A stretch of 61,476 nucleotides of DNA from Pseudomonas monteilii NBRC 103158 = DSM 14164 (GTDB taxonomy: Bacteria > Pseudomonadota > Gammaproteobacteria > Pseudomonadales > Pseudomonadaceae), in NCBI RefSeq assembly GCF_000730605.1, contig NZ_BBIS01000027.1, positions 1 to 61,476 of the forward strand, read 5' to 3'. Below are positions 27,630-37,171 of the stretch, piece after piece. The position numbers were made by a program, and so were the translations under genes. The notes below the pieces were generated by a model. The model searched no databases, had not been told where the DNA came from, and was given only the letters and a program-made list of their open reading frames with translations. Numbering within the stretch: position 1 is the stretch's first letter; each line of letters starts with the position of its first letter.

Positions 27630-28640
27630 ATGAACGGTAAAAAGCTCTACATCTCCGATGTGACCCTGCGCGATGGCATGCACGCCATTCGCCATCAGTA
27701 TTCGCTGGACCAGGTGCAAGCAATTGCTCGCGCGCTTGATGCTGCCAAAGTGGATTCTATCGAAGTGGCTCACGGCGATGGCCTGCAGGGTTCCAGCTTC
27801 AACTACGGTTTTGGTGCGCATACCGACATCGAGTGGATTGAAGCCGCTGCTGATGTCGTCAAACACGCCAAGATCGCGACCCTGCTGCTTCCTGGTATCG
27901 GTACTCTGCACGATCTCAAAGCAGCTTATGCGGCGGGTGCTCGGGTGGTTCGTGTAGCCACCCATTGCACCGAAGCTGATGTGTCGAAGCAGCACATCGA
28001 ATATGCCCGTGAGCTTGGGATGGACACGGTCGGCTTCCTCATGATGAGCCATATGCAGACCCCTGAAGGTCTCGCCCAGCAGGCGAAGCTGATGGAAAGC
28101 TACGGTGCCACCTGCATCTACGTCGTGGACTCAGGCGGTGCGATGAACATGGAGGACATCCGCGCGCGCTTCCGTGCCGTCAAAGCTGTTCTCGATCCAG
28201 CTACCCACACCGGCATCCATGCCCACCACAACTTGAGTCTCGGTGTTGCCAACTCGATCGTTGCCGTCGAAGAAGGGTGTGATCGGATTGATGCCAGCCT
28301 TTCCGGTATGGGCGCCGGTGCAGGTAACGCCCCGCTGGAAGTATTTATTGCGGCCGCGGACAAGCTGGGTTGGAACCACGGCACTGATCTCTACGCCCTT
28401 ATGGATGCTGCAGATGATCTGGTGCGTCCACTGCAAGATCGCCCAGTGCGCGTCGACCGTGAAACCCTGGCTCTGGGTTACGCCGGCGTGTACTCCAGCT
28501 TCCTTCGTCATGCGGAGGTAGCTTCGGCTCGCTACGGCATTAAGGCTGTCGACATTCTCGTTGAGCTTGGCAAGCGCCGGATGGTCGGCGGTCAGGAAGA
28601 CATGATCGTTGACGTCGCCCTGGATCTGCTGAAGCGCTGA
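27630..28640 (+). CDS. mhpE: 4-hydroxy-2-oxovalerate aldolase MhpE
   Basis: A 336-residue metal-dependent aldolase of the DRE-TIM family that splits 4-hydroxy-2-oxovalerate into pyruvate and acetaldehyde. The signature is [13 protein letters not shown] with metal-binding His in [11 protein letters not shown], plus the C-terminal dehydrogenase-contact domain. Size equals E. coli MhpE (337). A terminator follows, so the BCDFE operon ends here. Confidence 0.95.
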   Translation: MNGKKLYISDVTLRDGMHAIRHQYSLDQVQAIARALDAAKVDSIEVAHGDGLQGSSFNYGFGAHTDIEWIEAAADVVKHAKIATLLLPGIGTLHDLKAAYAAGARVVRVATHCTEADVSKQHIEYARELGMDTVGFLMMSHMQTPEGLAQQAKLMESYGATCIYVVDSGGAMNMEDIRARFRAVKAVLDPATHTGIHAHHNLSLGVANSIVAVEEGCDRIDASLSGMGAGAGNAPLEVFIAAADKLGWNHGTDLYALMDAADDLVRPLQDRPVRVDRETLALGYAGVYSSFLRHAEVASARYGIKAVDILVELGKRRMVGGQEDMIVDVALDLLKR

Positions 28641-28679
28641 GGTTCGCAGACAGCTCCACGCAAGCTGTCCGCAGCGATG

Positions 28680-28705
28680 CCCCCTTCCTTCAGGGAGGGG
28701 GTTTT
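28680..28705 (+). terminator. Rho-independent terminator after mhpE
   Basis: CCCCCTTCC, TTCA loop, GGGAGGGGG, then TTTT. Stem of nine pairs including one G-T pair. Confidence 0.85.
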
Positions 28706-28909
28706 AAGCACAACAATAAGAGAGCTTAACAATATGAATGCCTTGCCAAAGTATCGTCGTCAGCACCCCAGAATACGCTGCGCGTATTTGAGTGCACCTC
28801 TCACATTGTGAGTGTCTGATGAGCGTCTTTTCGCTTACCTGACTTTCCAGCGTTTCACACCAATCACTTTGTGTTCCGAAGTTTTCTGAGAGCTTTGGAA
28901 GGGGTTGCT

Positions 28910-30127
28910 ATGACTGACAAAACGGATAAGACCAAACTCTTCATCACTATCGCACTGTGCTTTCTGGTTGCCTTGATGGAGGGCTTAGACCTGCAAGCAC
29001 CGGGAATCGCAGCGCATGGTATGTCTGCCGATTTCGGTCTGGACAAACTGCAGATGGGTTGGGTTTTCAGTGTCGGCGTTCTCGGCATGCTGCCGGGGGC
29101 CTTCATTGGCGGCCGACTTGCCGACCGATACGGTCGAAAAAAAGTGCTCATCGTGTCGGTGGCACTATTCGGTGTGTTCTCGCTCGTCACGACAATCGCC
29201 TGGAGCTTCAGCGCGCTGCTGTTTGCTCGGCTAATGACCGGGGTGGGATTGGGCGCATCGCTGCCAAACCTGATTGCCCTGGCTTCTGAGGCAGCTGGCG
29301 AGCGCATGCGTGGCACTGCTGTTAGCTTGATGTACTGCGGTGTTCCGCTGGGTGCGGCCTTGGCTGCAGCCATTGGCCTCCTCGATTTTGGCGTAGGCTG
29401 GAAACTTGTTTTTTACGTCGGCGGAGTTGTGCCTCTGGTTATCGTCCCGCTGCTGCTTCTCTATCTCCCTGATTTGTACAAGCAGGCAAATGCTCAAGTC
29501 GCTTCGACCGAAATCCCTACTACCAAGAGCATTTTGGTTGACGGTGGAACGCTCAAAATCACTTTGCTGTTATGGGTTAGCTTCTTCTTCACCCTCATGG
29601 TCACCTACATCCTGATCAACTGGCTGCCGAGCATTTTGATCGGGCAGGGCTTCAAGCCGAGCGAGGCAAGCATTGTCGTATTGTCCATGCAGTTAGGTGC
29701 TGCGGTGGGGACCCTGATGTTGGGTGTCGCCATGGATCGGCTTCCGATCTGGGCCATGTCAGGGTTGGTTTATGGCGGCATTCTTGTTTCCCTGGCGTGC
29801 CTGACTGCTGCTATCTCCCTGCCAGCCATGATTGGCGCAGGCTTCCTCGCGGGGATCTTCACAACTGGCGGGCAATGCGTGCTTTACGCGCTCGCACCTC
29901 AATTCTATCCCGCCAACGGCCGCGCAACCGGAACCGGTGCAGCAGTGGCCGTTGGCCGGGTAGGTGCGATGGCCGGGCCTCTCGTGGTAGGGAAAATGAT
30001 GGTTCTCGGTGCAGGAGCGAGCGGTGTCATGCTGGCTTCTGCACCTGGAATCGTGCTCGCCGCCATCTCGTTGTTCTATCTGTCGTCACTAAAAAAAAGC
30101 CCTGAGCTGAAAGCTTCCGTGGTTTGA
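28910..30127 (+). CDS. mhpT: MFS aromatic-acid transporter, MhpT-like
   Basis: A 405-residue major-facilitator symporter of the aromatic acid:H+ family, with about twelve membrane segments. The family motif in loop 2-3 is GGRLADRYGRKKVLI, and MEGLDLQAPGIA in helix 1 matches the DGxD-like charged motif of PcaK/MhpT. Length fits MhpT (403). The start ATG 28910 has GGAAGGGG upstream. It lies 269 bp after mhpE beyond a terminator, so it likely has its own promoter; the porin gene follows 43 bp later. Confidence 0.88.
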   Translation: MTDKTDKTKLFITIALCFLVALMEGLDLQAPGIAAHGMSADFGLDKLQMGWVFSVGVLGMLPGAFIGGRLADRYGRKKVLIVSVALFGVFSLVTTIAWSFSALLFARLMTGVGLGASLPNLIALASEAAGERMRGTAVSLMYCGVPLGAALAAAIGLLDFGVGWKLVFYVGGVVPLVIVPLLLLYLPDLYKQANAQVASTEIPTTKSILVDGGTLKITLLLWVSFFFTLMVTYILINWLPSILIGQGFKPSEASIVVLSMQLGAAVGTLMLGVAMDRLPIWAMSGLVYGGILVSLACLTAAISLPAMIGAGFLAGIFTTGGQCVLYALAPQFYPANGRATGTGAAVAVGRVGAMAGPLVVGKMMVLGAGASGVMLASAPGIVLAAISLFYLSSLKKSPELKASVV

Positions 30128-30170
30128 ACCTCTCCAGCTTCACCAACAAGAACAAAAAAGAAGACACGAC

Positions 30171-31439
30171 ATGAGCAGATCTAGAACTGCAGCCCTAGCA
30201 GGCTTGCTTGTAGCACAGGCGACTTCCATCCAGGCGGCGGGATTCATCGAAGACTCGAAAGCCAAGGCCACCCTGCGCAACTACTACTTTGACCGCAACT
30301 ACATCAACGAGACCCCGCAAGCTGCTGCCCGGGAATGGGCCCAAGGATTCATCGTCAATTTCTCTTCCGGCTTTACTGACGGGCCGGTGGGCTTTGGTAT
30401 GGATGCTCAAGCCATGATGGGGTTACGACTGGACTCGTCGAGTGATCGGGTCGGAACGGGTCTGTTGCCTTTTTCGGCTAGCACCAGAGAACCAGCCAGG
30501 GATTATTCCGAGCTGGGTTTGACAGCCAAAATGAAGATCTCCAAGACCGAGCTTCAGTACGGTACCGTCAGTACATTTCTGCCAATTGCCTTCGCGAGTC
30601 CAACCCGTCTGCTGCCGCAGACCTTCCGTGGCACCTACCTACGTTCGCAGGACATTGATGGCCTGTCGCTGCATGCTGGGTGGCTTGACCGAATCAACCT
30701 GCGTGACTCGACTGACTACCAGAAGATGCGGGTAGCGGCACCTAATGGCCGCTTCAATGGGGCAGCTGAATCTGATGCATTCTATTTCTTGGGAGGCGAT
30801 TACGCGTGGTCGAAGAACCTTACCCTCAAGTACTACTACGCGCAGCTTGAAGATATCTACGACAAGAACTACGTCGGCTTCGTGGACAACCGCGAAATCG
30901 GACCTGGTCGATTGACCTCTGATTTCCGCTTTTATGATTCGCGCGAAGACGGTGCTTCGAAAGCTGGGAAGGTAGACAACCGGAACACCGCGTTGATGCT
31001 CACCTACCAGCTGGGTGGGCACCGCTTGGGCGCTGGATACATGCAGTTAACCGGTGACACGGCTATGCCTTATCTTTTTGGCACCGAGCCTCTTGTTATC
31101 ACCGAAGGCACGTTGAACTCGGAGTTTCTCAATCCCAAGGAGAGAAGCTGGCAGGTCAAATATGACTACGATTTCGTGGGCGCCGGCCTCCCTGGGCTGA
31201 AGGGAATGCTCCGCTATGTCAGTGGTGACAACATTGATCTGCCAAAGCTAGGGGGCAGCAACCTGAAAGAGACAGAGAAAGACGTTGAGCTCTCATACGT
31301 GATCCAGAGCGGTACCTTCAAGGACGTCGCGTTCAGGGTAAGGCACGCCTGGTACCGCAATGACTTCGGGCCGGGGGCCACCCACCGAGATGACAACGAA
31401 CTGCGCGTAAACATCGATTATACCTTTGCCCTTTGGTGA
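30171..31439 (+). CDS. OprD-family outer-membrane porin
   Basis: A 422-residue substrate-specific porin. A signal peptide ends at about SIQAAGF, followed by the OprD hallmark KATLRNYYFDRNYINE and many amphipathic strands, ending with an aromatic residue (NIDYTFALW). OprD/OpdK-type porins admit small carboxylates, here presumably the phenylpropanoid substrate. Encoded directly behind the MFS transporter and followed by a strong terminator, giving matched outer- and inner-membrane uptake. Confidence 0.9.
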   Translation: MSRSRTAALAGLLVAQATSIQAAGFIEDSKAKATLRNYYFDRNYINETPQAAAREWAQGFIVNFSSGFTDGPVGFGMDAQAMMGLRLDSSSDRVGTGLLPFSASTREPARDYSELGLTAKMKISKTELQYGTVSTFLPIAFASPTRLLPQTFRGTYLRSQDIDGLSLHAGWLDRINLRDSTDYQKMRVAAPNGRFNGAAESDAFYFLGGDYAWSKNLTLKYYYAQLEDIYDKNYVGFVDNREIGPGRLTSDFRFYDSREDGASKAGKVDNRNTALMLTYQLGGHRLGAGYMQLTGDTAMPYLFGTEPLVITEGTLNSEFLNPKERSWQVKYDYDFVGAGLPGLKGMLRYVSGDNIDLPKLGGSNLKETEKDVELSYVIQSGTFKDVAFRVRHAWYRNDFGPGATHRDDNELRVNIDYTFALW

Positions 31440-31475
31440 AGCTTGCGTAGACCCCTCCTACGTGCGACACCCTTT

Positions 31476-31505
31476 AGCCACGTGCTCACGCCGTGGCTTT
31501 TTTTT
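31476..31505 (+). terminator. Rho-independent terminator after oprD-type gene
   Basis: AGCCACG/CGTGGCT stem with a 9-nt loop followed by eight T residues. Confidence 0.88.
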
Positions 31506-31555
31506 GAGCAATCTCAGGGACGAAAGGCAGTGAGGGATGATTGCGACGGGATTTC

Positions 31556-31573
31556 TTGCATGCTAGCATGCAA
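31556..31573. promoter_or_regulatory. GntR-type operator, copy 3 (perfect 18-bp palindrome)
   Basis: TTGCATGCTAGCATGCAA is a perfect palindrome containing the same TTGCATGCTAG arm as copies 1 and 2, about 280 bp before the hydroxylase start. The rest of 31506-31851 shows no supported gene. Confidence 0.72.
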
Positions 31574-31851
31574 GCATGAACTGAGTGTTCTGCCTAGACC
31601 AAGCTCAACAGACACTCTGATGGCCTGAAAAAAAATACAAGATCAGGAGGTACCATGAATCACCCATCCCCCATCCGGTCCACTCGGCCCCGCGCGCGGC
31701 TGAAGTAGGACGCGACTCTCCCTATAAATCTACCTCTCGAATGGCCACTCGGCGGCAACCGCTTGCCGGGCGAACTTCGGGATCTGTCGGACGTGTTCCG
31801 GGCTTGCGTGCAAGTTCTGAGCGTCACTTTGTAATGCCTGGAGAATAAGAA

Positions 31852-33603
31852 ATGACTACCTCCAACAGCTTCGATACCGATGTTCTGGTCATTGGTACCG
31901 GCCCCGCAGGTGCAACTACTGCCTTGGCACTCGCCACCTACGGCATTCGAGTCAAAATGGTCACCATGTTCAACTGGTTGGCGAACTCCCCACGAGCGCA
32001 CATCACGAACCAACGTGCCATGGAAGTTGTGCGCGATTTGGGCCTGGAAGACGAGGTGGTGAGAGCTGCTACCCCATGGGATCAGATGGGTGACACGTTG
32101 TTCACTACAAGCCTGGCGGGTGAAGAAATCGCTCGCATGCGTACCTGGGGTACCGGCGACAAACGCAAAGGCGATTACGTCCAAGGTAGCCCCTGCACCA
32201 TGCTGGATCTGATCCAGCCGGAGATGGAAGCGATCCTGCTCAAGAACGCTGCAGCTCGTGGTGCACAAGTCAGCTTCAACACCGAATATCTGGGCCACGA
32301 GCAGGACGCTGAAGGTGTCACCGCTCGGATGAAAGACGTGCTCACTGGTGCTGAATATCAGGTGCGAGCAAAGTACTTGGTCGGTGCCGACGGAGCTAAC
32401 TCCAAAGTTGCCAAAGAAATTGGCCTGCCGATCGAAGGCGAGATGGCTCGTGCAGGTACTGCTTATGTGATCTTCAATGCCGATCTGAGCAAGTATGTTC
32501 AGCATCGACCCAGCATTTTGCAGTGGATCGCCACGCCCGAAGCTGGCTTTGGGGAAATCGGCATGGGTCTGCTGCGTGCTATCCGTCCGTGGGATCAGTG
32601 GATTGCCGGCTGGGGCTTCGACATGACCAAAGGCTCCCCGGACCTCTCGCCAGAAGCGGTTCTGAAGAAGATTCGCTTATTGGTTGGTGATCCAAATCTG
32701 GAAGTACAGATCGAGCGTATGTCGACCTGGTACGTCAATCAGGCACATGCCACCGAGTACTCGCGAGGCCGTGTGTTCTGTGCCGGCGACGCGGTTCACC
32801 GTCATCCGCCATCCAGTGGTCTGGGATCGAACACCTGCATGCAGGACGGTTTCAACCTCGCGTGGAAATTGGCCTATGTACTTCAAGGCTTCGCAGGCCC
32901 AGAACTGCTTGGAAGCTATACGGCTGAGCGTGCGCCAGTAGGCAAGCAGATTGTGGCGCGTGCGAACCAGTCGCGTAAGGATTATGCGTTGTTGAAGGAA
33001 TGCTTCAACTTCGGAAAGGGTGTCGACACTGTCGCCAAGCTTTTGGAGCGCATGCGTGATCCAAGTCCAGCTGGGGTCGAGGTCCGGATGAATCTGCAGA
33101 GCGCGCTCGAGATCAAGAGCCGCGAATTCAACGCCCAGGGTGTTGAGTTGAATCAGCGCTACCAATCCTCAGCCGTGATGGCAGACCCAAGTGATGGCGA
33201 AGAAGTATGGGCTCGCGACAAAGAGCTCTACCTACAGGCGACGACTCGTCCTGGCGCCAAGGTCCCGCATGCTTGGCTGGTGAATGAGACTGGTCATCGA
33301 GTCTCTACGCTCGACGTAGTGGGTAAAGGGAAAATGACGCTGATCACCGGTCTTGCGGGGCAGGCATGGGTGGATGTTGCTAAGCGTCTGGACTTGCCAT
33401 TCCTCAACATCGTTGTCACCGGCGCCAAAGGTACCGCAGATCTGTACTGTGATTGGCAAGCTGTACGTGAAGTGCATGAGGCAGGCGCGATTCTTGTGCG
33501 ACCTGATGGTTATGTAGCCTGGCGCCAGAGCGATGCCGTTTGGTCTGTTGAAGAAGCCGAAGCTCAGTTGCAGCAAGCACTTCGAAAAGTCCTCGGAAAG
33601 TAA
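31852..33603 (+). CDS. TfdB-like FAD-dependent aromatic hydroxylase (MhpA role)
   Basis: A 583-residue class A flavoprotein monooxygenase. The FAD motif is VLVIGTGPAGATTALALATYG, followed by LVGADGANSKVAKE, and the GD motif is FCAGDAVHRHPPSSGLGSN; a C-terminal thioredoxin-like domain follows. NSPRAHITNQRAMEVVRDLG resembles 2,4-dichlorophenol hydroxylase TfdB more than E. coli MhpA. Within this cluster it is the only ring hydroxylase, so it probably makes the 2,3-diol for MhpB from 3-hydroxyphenylpropionate or a related phenol. It is monocistronic, with operator copy 3 upstream and a terminator downstream. Confidence 0.85.
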   Translation: MTTSNSFDTDVLVIGTGPAGATTALALATYGIRVKMVTMFNWLANSPRAHITNQRAMEVVRDLGLEDEVVRAATPWDQMGDTLFTTSLAGEEIARMRTWGTGDKRKGDYVQGSPCTMLDLIQPEMEAILLKNAAARGAQVSFNTEYLGHEQDAEGVTARMKDVLTGAEYQVRAKYLVGADGANSKVAKEIGLPIEGEMARAGTAYVIFNADLSKYVQHRPSILQWIATPEAGFGEIGMGLLRAIRPWDQWIAGWGFDMTKGSPDLSPEAVLKKIRLLVGDPNLEVQIERMSTWYVNQAHATEYSRGRVFCAGDAVHRHPPSSGLGSNTCMQDGFNLAWKLAYVLQGFAGPELLGSYTAERAPVGKQIVARANQSRKDYALLKECFNFGKGVDTVAKLLERMRDPSPAGVEVRMNLQSALEIKSREFNAQGVELNQRYQSSAVMADPSDGEEVWARDKELYLQATTRPGAKVPHAWLVNETGHRVSTLDVVGKGKMTLITGLAGQAWVDVAKRLDLPFLNIVVTGAKGTADLYCDWQAVREVHEAGAILVRPDGYVAWRQSDAVWSVEEAEAQLQQALRKVLGK

Positions 33604-33609
33604 TTGCTC

Positions 33610-33639
33610 AAAGGCCCGGTAATCTGCCGGGCCTTTTTT
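33610..33639 (+). terminator. Rho-independent terminator after hydroxylase gene
   Basis: AAGGCCCGG, 7-nt loop, CCGGGCCTT, then a T run. Confidence 0.92.
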
Positions 33640-33807
33640 CATCTGAGGAATGACTCCTCAGGCCTAAAGAAAGCCGACCCCCCGTGTGATATCACGCCCC
33701 TAGGTGCGGCTACTAAAACTGAAGGTTCACATCCAGAGTCAGTGACGCTTTGCTGATGAGCGTCGCTCTGTGGGCGATGAACTGCCTTGAGTGCGATGAG
33801 GTGAATG

Positions 33808-35451
33808 ATGGCCAAGGCCGCTGATGTCGTTGTGCAATGCCTGGAAAACGAAGGTGTCGAGTATGTGTTCGGCATTCCTGGTGAGGAAAACCTCGACCTG
33901 CTGGAATCCCTGCGCAAGTCGAAGATCAAGCTGGTACTGACCCGCCACGAGCAATCCGCGGGCTTCATGGCCGCCACCTATGGCCGCCTGACCGGCAAGA
34001 CCGGCGTCAGCCTATCGACCCTGGGCCCTGGCGCGACCAACCTGGTGACCGCCAGTGCCTACGCCTATCTCGGCGGCATGCCGATGATGATGATCACCGG
34101 CCAGAAGCCGATCAAGAAGTCCAAGCAGGGCCGTTTCCAGATCATCGACGTGTGCGGCATGATGGACCCCATCACCAAGTACACCCACCAGTTCGCCTCG
34201 GCCGACAACATCCCGGCGCGCATGCGTGAAGCCTTCCGCCTGGCGGAAGAAGAGAAGCCGGGCGCCGTGCACCTGGAACTGCCGGAAGACATCGCGGCCG
34301 AGCAGACCGACGCTCTACCGATTCCACCGAGCCTACACCGCCGTCCACTGGCTGAGCACAAGGCCATTGAGGCTGCTGTTGAGAAGCTGCAGAACGCCCG
34401 CAGTCCAATCTTGGTGATTGGCGCCGGCGCCAACCGCAAGATGACCGCCAAGGTCCTCAAGCAGCTGATCGACAAGACCGGCATCCCGTTCATCACCACC
34501 CAGATGGGTAAAGGTGTGGTTGACGAGCGTCACCCGCGCTTCTTGGGTAACGCTGCGCTGTCGTCCGGTGACTTCGTCCACCGCGCCATCGAAGCAGCCG
34601 ACCTGATCATCAACATTGGTCACGACGTGATCGAGAAGCCACCATTCTTCATGCTCCGTGGCGGCACCGAAGTCATCCACATCAGCTTCCGCTCCGCCGA
34701 AGTGGATGCCGTGTATTTCCCGCAGGTCGAAGTGATCGGCGACATCGCCAACGCCGTGTGGCAGATCAGCGAAGCACTCAACGACACCGCGCACTGGGAC
34801 TTCAACCGCCTGATGGCGATCCGTGATGCGAACGAAGCGCAGATCGCTGAAGGAGGTGACGATGACCGCTTCCCAGTCTATCCACAGCGCCTGGTTGCCG
34901 ACATCCGTCGCGTGCTGCCGTCCGAAGGCATCGTTGCCTTGGATAACGGCATCTACAAGATCTGGTTCGCTCGCAACTACAAGGCGCACAAGCCGAACAC
35001 CGTGCTGCTGGACAACGCCCTGGCGACCATGGGCGCCGGCCTGCCATCGGCCATGGCGGCACACCTGGTGCACCCGGATCGTCCGGTGATCTCCGTGTGC
35101 GGCGACGGCGGCTTCATGATGAACAGCCAGGAGCTGGAGACGGCCGTGCGCCTGGGCATGCACATCACTGTGGTGATTCTGCGTGACGACGGCTACGGCA
35201 TGATCCGCTGGAAGCAGGCCAACATGGGCTTCACCGATTTTGGCCTGAACTACGGCAACCCGGACTTCGTCAAGTACGCCGAAGCCTACGGCGCCCACGG
35301 TTACCGAGTGGAGAGCGCAGATGCACTACAGCCGCTGCTCGATCACTGTATTTCCAACCCCGGCGTCCACGTAATCGACTGCCCGGTCGACTACAGCGAG
35401 AACGACCGCATCCTCAACAGCGAGTTGCGTGAGCGCGCGTTGGCAATCTGA
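33808..35451 (+). CDS. Acetolactate-synthase-type ThDP enzyme
   Basis: A 547-residue thiamine-diphosphate enzyme of the AlsS/large-subunit acetolactate synthase group. Catalytic Glu is in LVLTRHEQSAGFMAATYG; the ThDP/Mg motif is CGDGGFMMNSQELETAVRLG. It condenses two pyruvate to acetolactate, or acts on a related 2-oxo acid. No small regulatory subunit is adjacent. Codon use is visibly more GC-rich (many third-position C/G runs) than the mhp genes, like P. putida core genes, suggesting a separate origin. ATG 33808 is chosen over 33805 because homologues start MAKAAD. It may drain pyruvate from the MhpE step, but that link is inference. Confidence 0.85.
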   Translation: MAKAADVVVQCLENEGVEYVFGIPGEENLDLLESLRKSKIKLVLTRHEQSAGFMAATYGRLTGKTGVSLSTLGPGATNLVTASAYAYLGGMPMMMITGQKPIKKSKQGRFQIIDVCGMMDPITKYTHQFASADNIPARMREAFRLAEEEKPGAVHLELPEDIAAEQTDALPIPPSLHRRPLAEHKAIEAAVEKLQNARSPILVIGAGANRKMTAKVLKQLIDKTGIPFITTQMGKGVVDERHPRFLGNAALSSGDFVHRAIEAADLIINIGHDVIEKPPFFMLRGGTEVIHISFRSAEVDAVYFPQVEVIGDIANAVWQISEALNDTAHWDFNRLMAIRDANEAQIAEGGDDDRFPVYPQRLVADIRRVLPSEGIVALDNGIYKIWFARNYKAHKPNTVLLDNALATMGAGLPSAMAAHLVHPDRPVISVCGDGGFMMNSQELETAVRLGMHITVVILRDDGYGMIRWKQANMGFTDFGLNYGNPDFVKYAEAYGAHGYRVESADALQPLLDHCISNPGVHVIDCPVDYSENDRILNSELRERALAI

Positions 35452-35478
35452 TTGCTATCGCTGACACAGCATTGGCTT

Positions 35479-35507
35479 CAGGCACCATCTTATCCAAGGG
35501 GTGCCTG
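35479..35507. terminator. Hairpin downstream of acetolactate-synthase-type gene
   Basis: CAGGCACC and GGTGCCTG arms 13 bp apart between convergent genes. There is no T run, so efficiency is uncertain. Confidence 0.5.
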
Positions 35508-35535
35508 GGCACAGTGTGACGGTGAGGTTGGAAAG

Positions 35536-36153
35536 CTAGAATTCTAGTTTGCTCTGTAGTGGGAGCGGTGGCGCTCTGAGCAGAACCAAGAAAGACTGCA
35601 GCGTGGCCCGGATCACATGGCATTCGTGTTCATTGTTTTTGAGTCCTTCGTAGAGAAGGCCCGTGGTCAAACCTTTGAACATTTCTACGACGGTGTGCTT
35701 ATCCAGGCACGCCGGTAACTCACCTCGCTTGATCGCGCAGTCCAGCACCAAGTCGAGGTAACGCGTGAAATGCTCCCTCGCTTTCATCAGGCGATGATGA
35801 ATTTCTCCGGTGTCGTCCAGCCCATGAAAAATCAAAATCTCAGAAAGCTGCCTTGAACTCCGTAGGCTCACCGCATCCACCATCGCAGCGATCATCAACT
35901 CCCATGCGTGATCAAGGTCTGTTTCGACTGAAAAAGCTAGCTCCAGCGGATGCTCAATAGACGACAAGACGTTGCGGAGCAGATCCTGCTTGTCTTTGAA
36001 GTGCCAGTAGACCGCACCGCGGGTTACCCCCGCCCTGCGAGCGATTTGCTCAAGGGTGGTATCTGGTACACCTTGGCTTGCAAACACTTCAGCCGCGGCC
36101 TCAATAATCCGCTGGCGTGTTCGTTCAGCCTCGGCTGCGGTCTTCCTGGCCAT
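35536..36153 (-). CDS. srpR: TetR-family regulator, SrpR/TtgW-like
   Basis: A 205-residue TetR repressor or antirepressor. The N-terminal HTH (TTLEQIARRAGVTRGAVYWHF) is typical of the TtgR/AcrR efflux group. It follows the IclR gene by 5 bp on the same strand, exactly the SrpS-SrpR and TtgV-TtgW arrangement. In P. putida S12, SrpR interferes with SrpS; in DOT-T1E, TtgW is reported truncated and inactive. Here the frame is full length, so an active SrpR-like partner is possible. Confidence 0.83.
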   Translation of the reverse strand: MARKTAAEAERTRQRIIEAAAEVFASQGVPDTTLEQIARRAGVTRGAVYWHFKDKQDLLRNVLSSIEHPLELAFSVETDLDHAWELMIAAMVDAVSLRSSRQLSEILIFHGLDDTGEIHHRLMKAREHFTRYLDLVLDCAIKRGELPACLDKHTVVEMFKGLTTGLLYEGLKNNEHECHVIRATLQSFLVLLRAPPLPLQSKLEF

Positions 36154-36158
36154 CGACT

Positions 36159-36938
36159 TCAGCTCGTTTTCTTCGAGGCACGACCAATCGCGCGTTCAAT
36201 GTTCTGCTTGCTTAGCAGAAGCGACTCTTTAATCGCGTCAGATTGCAATCTGGCCCTGGCAGTGGGTGTTACTACAGCGAGCGAGTAGTAGCCGAGGTAG
36301 GTATCCAACAAGGTTGCGAACGAGCATGCGCCGTCGATGTGCTCATCGATATCACTTGCCAAACCGCTCACTCTGACTTCTTTCAGCTGCTTAATCAGAT
36401 CCTGACGTCCCAGTGTGTTGGGGGTATAGACAGGAAGCTGCTTGGCGAGTGCTGTTTGAAGCGACTCTTCGGGGAGAGCCGCGAGGAGCACTTTACCAGC
36501 AGCGGTTGCAGCAGCCGGGACGTGGATCCCAATAGGAAATACAACCCGCAGTTCACGCTCGGACACAATGCGGTCCAAGACATAAATCTTGTCTCCTGCA
36601 AGTGAGGCCAAGCAGACCGATTCGCCAAGGTCTTCAGCGAGCGAGCGGAGGTATGGTTTCACCAATGAAAGAATGTCGGTTTGTGCCTGGTTGATGAGTT
36701 GGCCTAGCGCAGGCCCAAGCCGGAAGCCACCGCTCGGGCCAAGTGCTTCCACGAGAAACTCTTCCTCAAGCGCGTAGATGATTCGCTGCACCGTCGAGCG
36801 GGGTAATCCAACAACCTGTGCGATGGCGGCCAGGCTTAGGCCATGTGGATGACTGCCTAGCGCACGCATGATGGAGGCCGCTCGGGCAATAACCTGAATG
36901 CCTCCAGCCTTCCCACCATTTTCGTCTGATTGATTCAT
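36159..36938 (-). CDS. srpS: IclR-family repressor of the solvent pump, SrpS/TtgV-like
   Basis: A 259-residue IclR-type repressor, the same length as TtgV. It has an N-terminal winged HTH ([20 protein letters not shown]) and a C-terminal GAF-like effector domain ([35 protein letters not shown]). TtgV and SrpS bind mono- and bicyclic aromatics and release the pump promoter. It is divergent from the srpA-type gene, with the intervening 233 bp carrying inverted repeats. Confidence 0.88.
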   Translation of the reverse strand: MNQSDENGGKAGGIQVIARAASIMRALGSHPHGLSLAAIAQVVGLPRSTVQRIIYALEEEFLVEALGPSGGFRLGPALGQLINQAQTDILSLVKPYLRSLAEDLGESVCLASLAGDKIYVLDRIVSERELRVVFPIGIHVPAAATAAGKVLLAALPEESLQTALAKQLPVYTPNTLGRQDLIKQLKEVRVSGLASDIDEHIDGACSFATLLDTYLGYYSLAVVTPTARARLQSDAIKESLLLSKQNIERAIGRASKKTS

Positions 36939-37171
36939 ATCACTTCCTCTGCGCGGACCGTCGCTGCCGCATTTTCTCTATTTGGCCGTCACTTTAGAGC
37001 TCCCTGTCCACTCAAGCCAGTCACCTGTCCTGATCGCTGACGCCATATCACTGCGACCGACGGTCGTTCTGGTTCGCTTGCATCCATCGTACCGCATAAT
37101 GGTACACTTAACCACAATGCGATTCTGAGACCACATGCCTCGGTATAGGGGCGGAGACATGGAGCCATCTG
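36939..37171. promoter_or_regulatory. Divergent srpS / srpA operator region
   Basis: Two clear inverted repeats are visible: CGACC-GAC-GGTCG at 37054-37066, and GTACC-GCATAAT-GGTAC at 37089-37105. They are candidates for the IclR or TetR binding sites that control both directions. The start of the pump gene is a GTG. Confidence 0.6.

Noticed and set aside
34333..35298. Long open frame antisense to the acetolactate-synthase-type gene (321 codons)
   Set aside because: Composition follows the third-codon bias of the sense gene, no family motif is visible, and the sense protein is clearly conserved.
35536..36153. Truncated, inactive ttgW as in DOT-T1E
   Set aside because: The frame runs through a full-length 205-residue TetR protein with a complete C-terminal domain.
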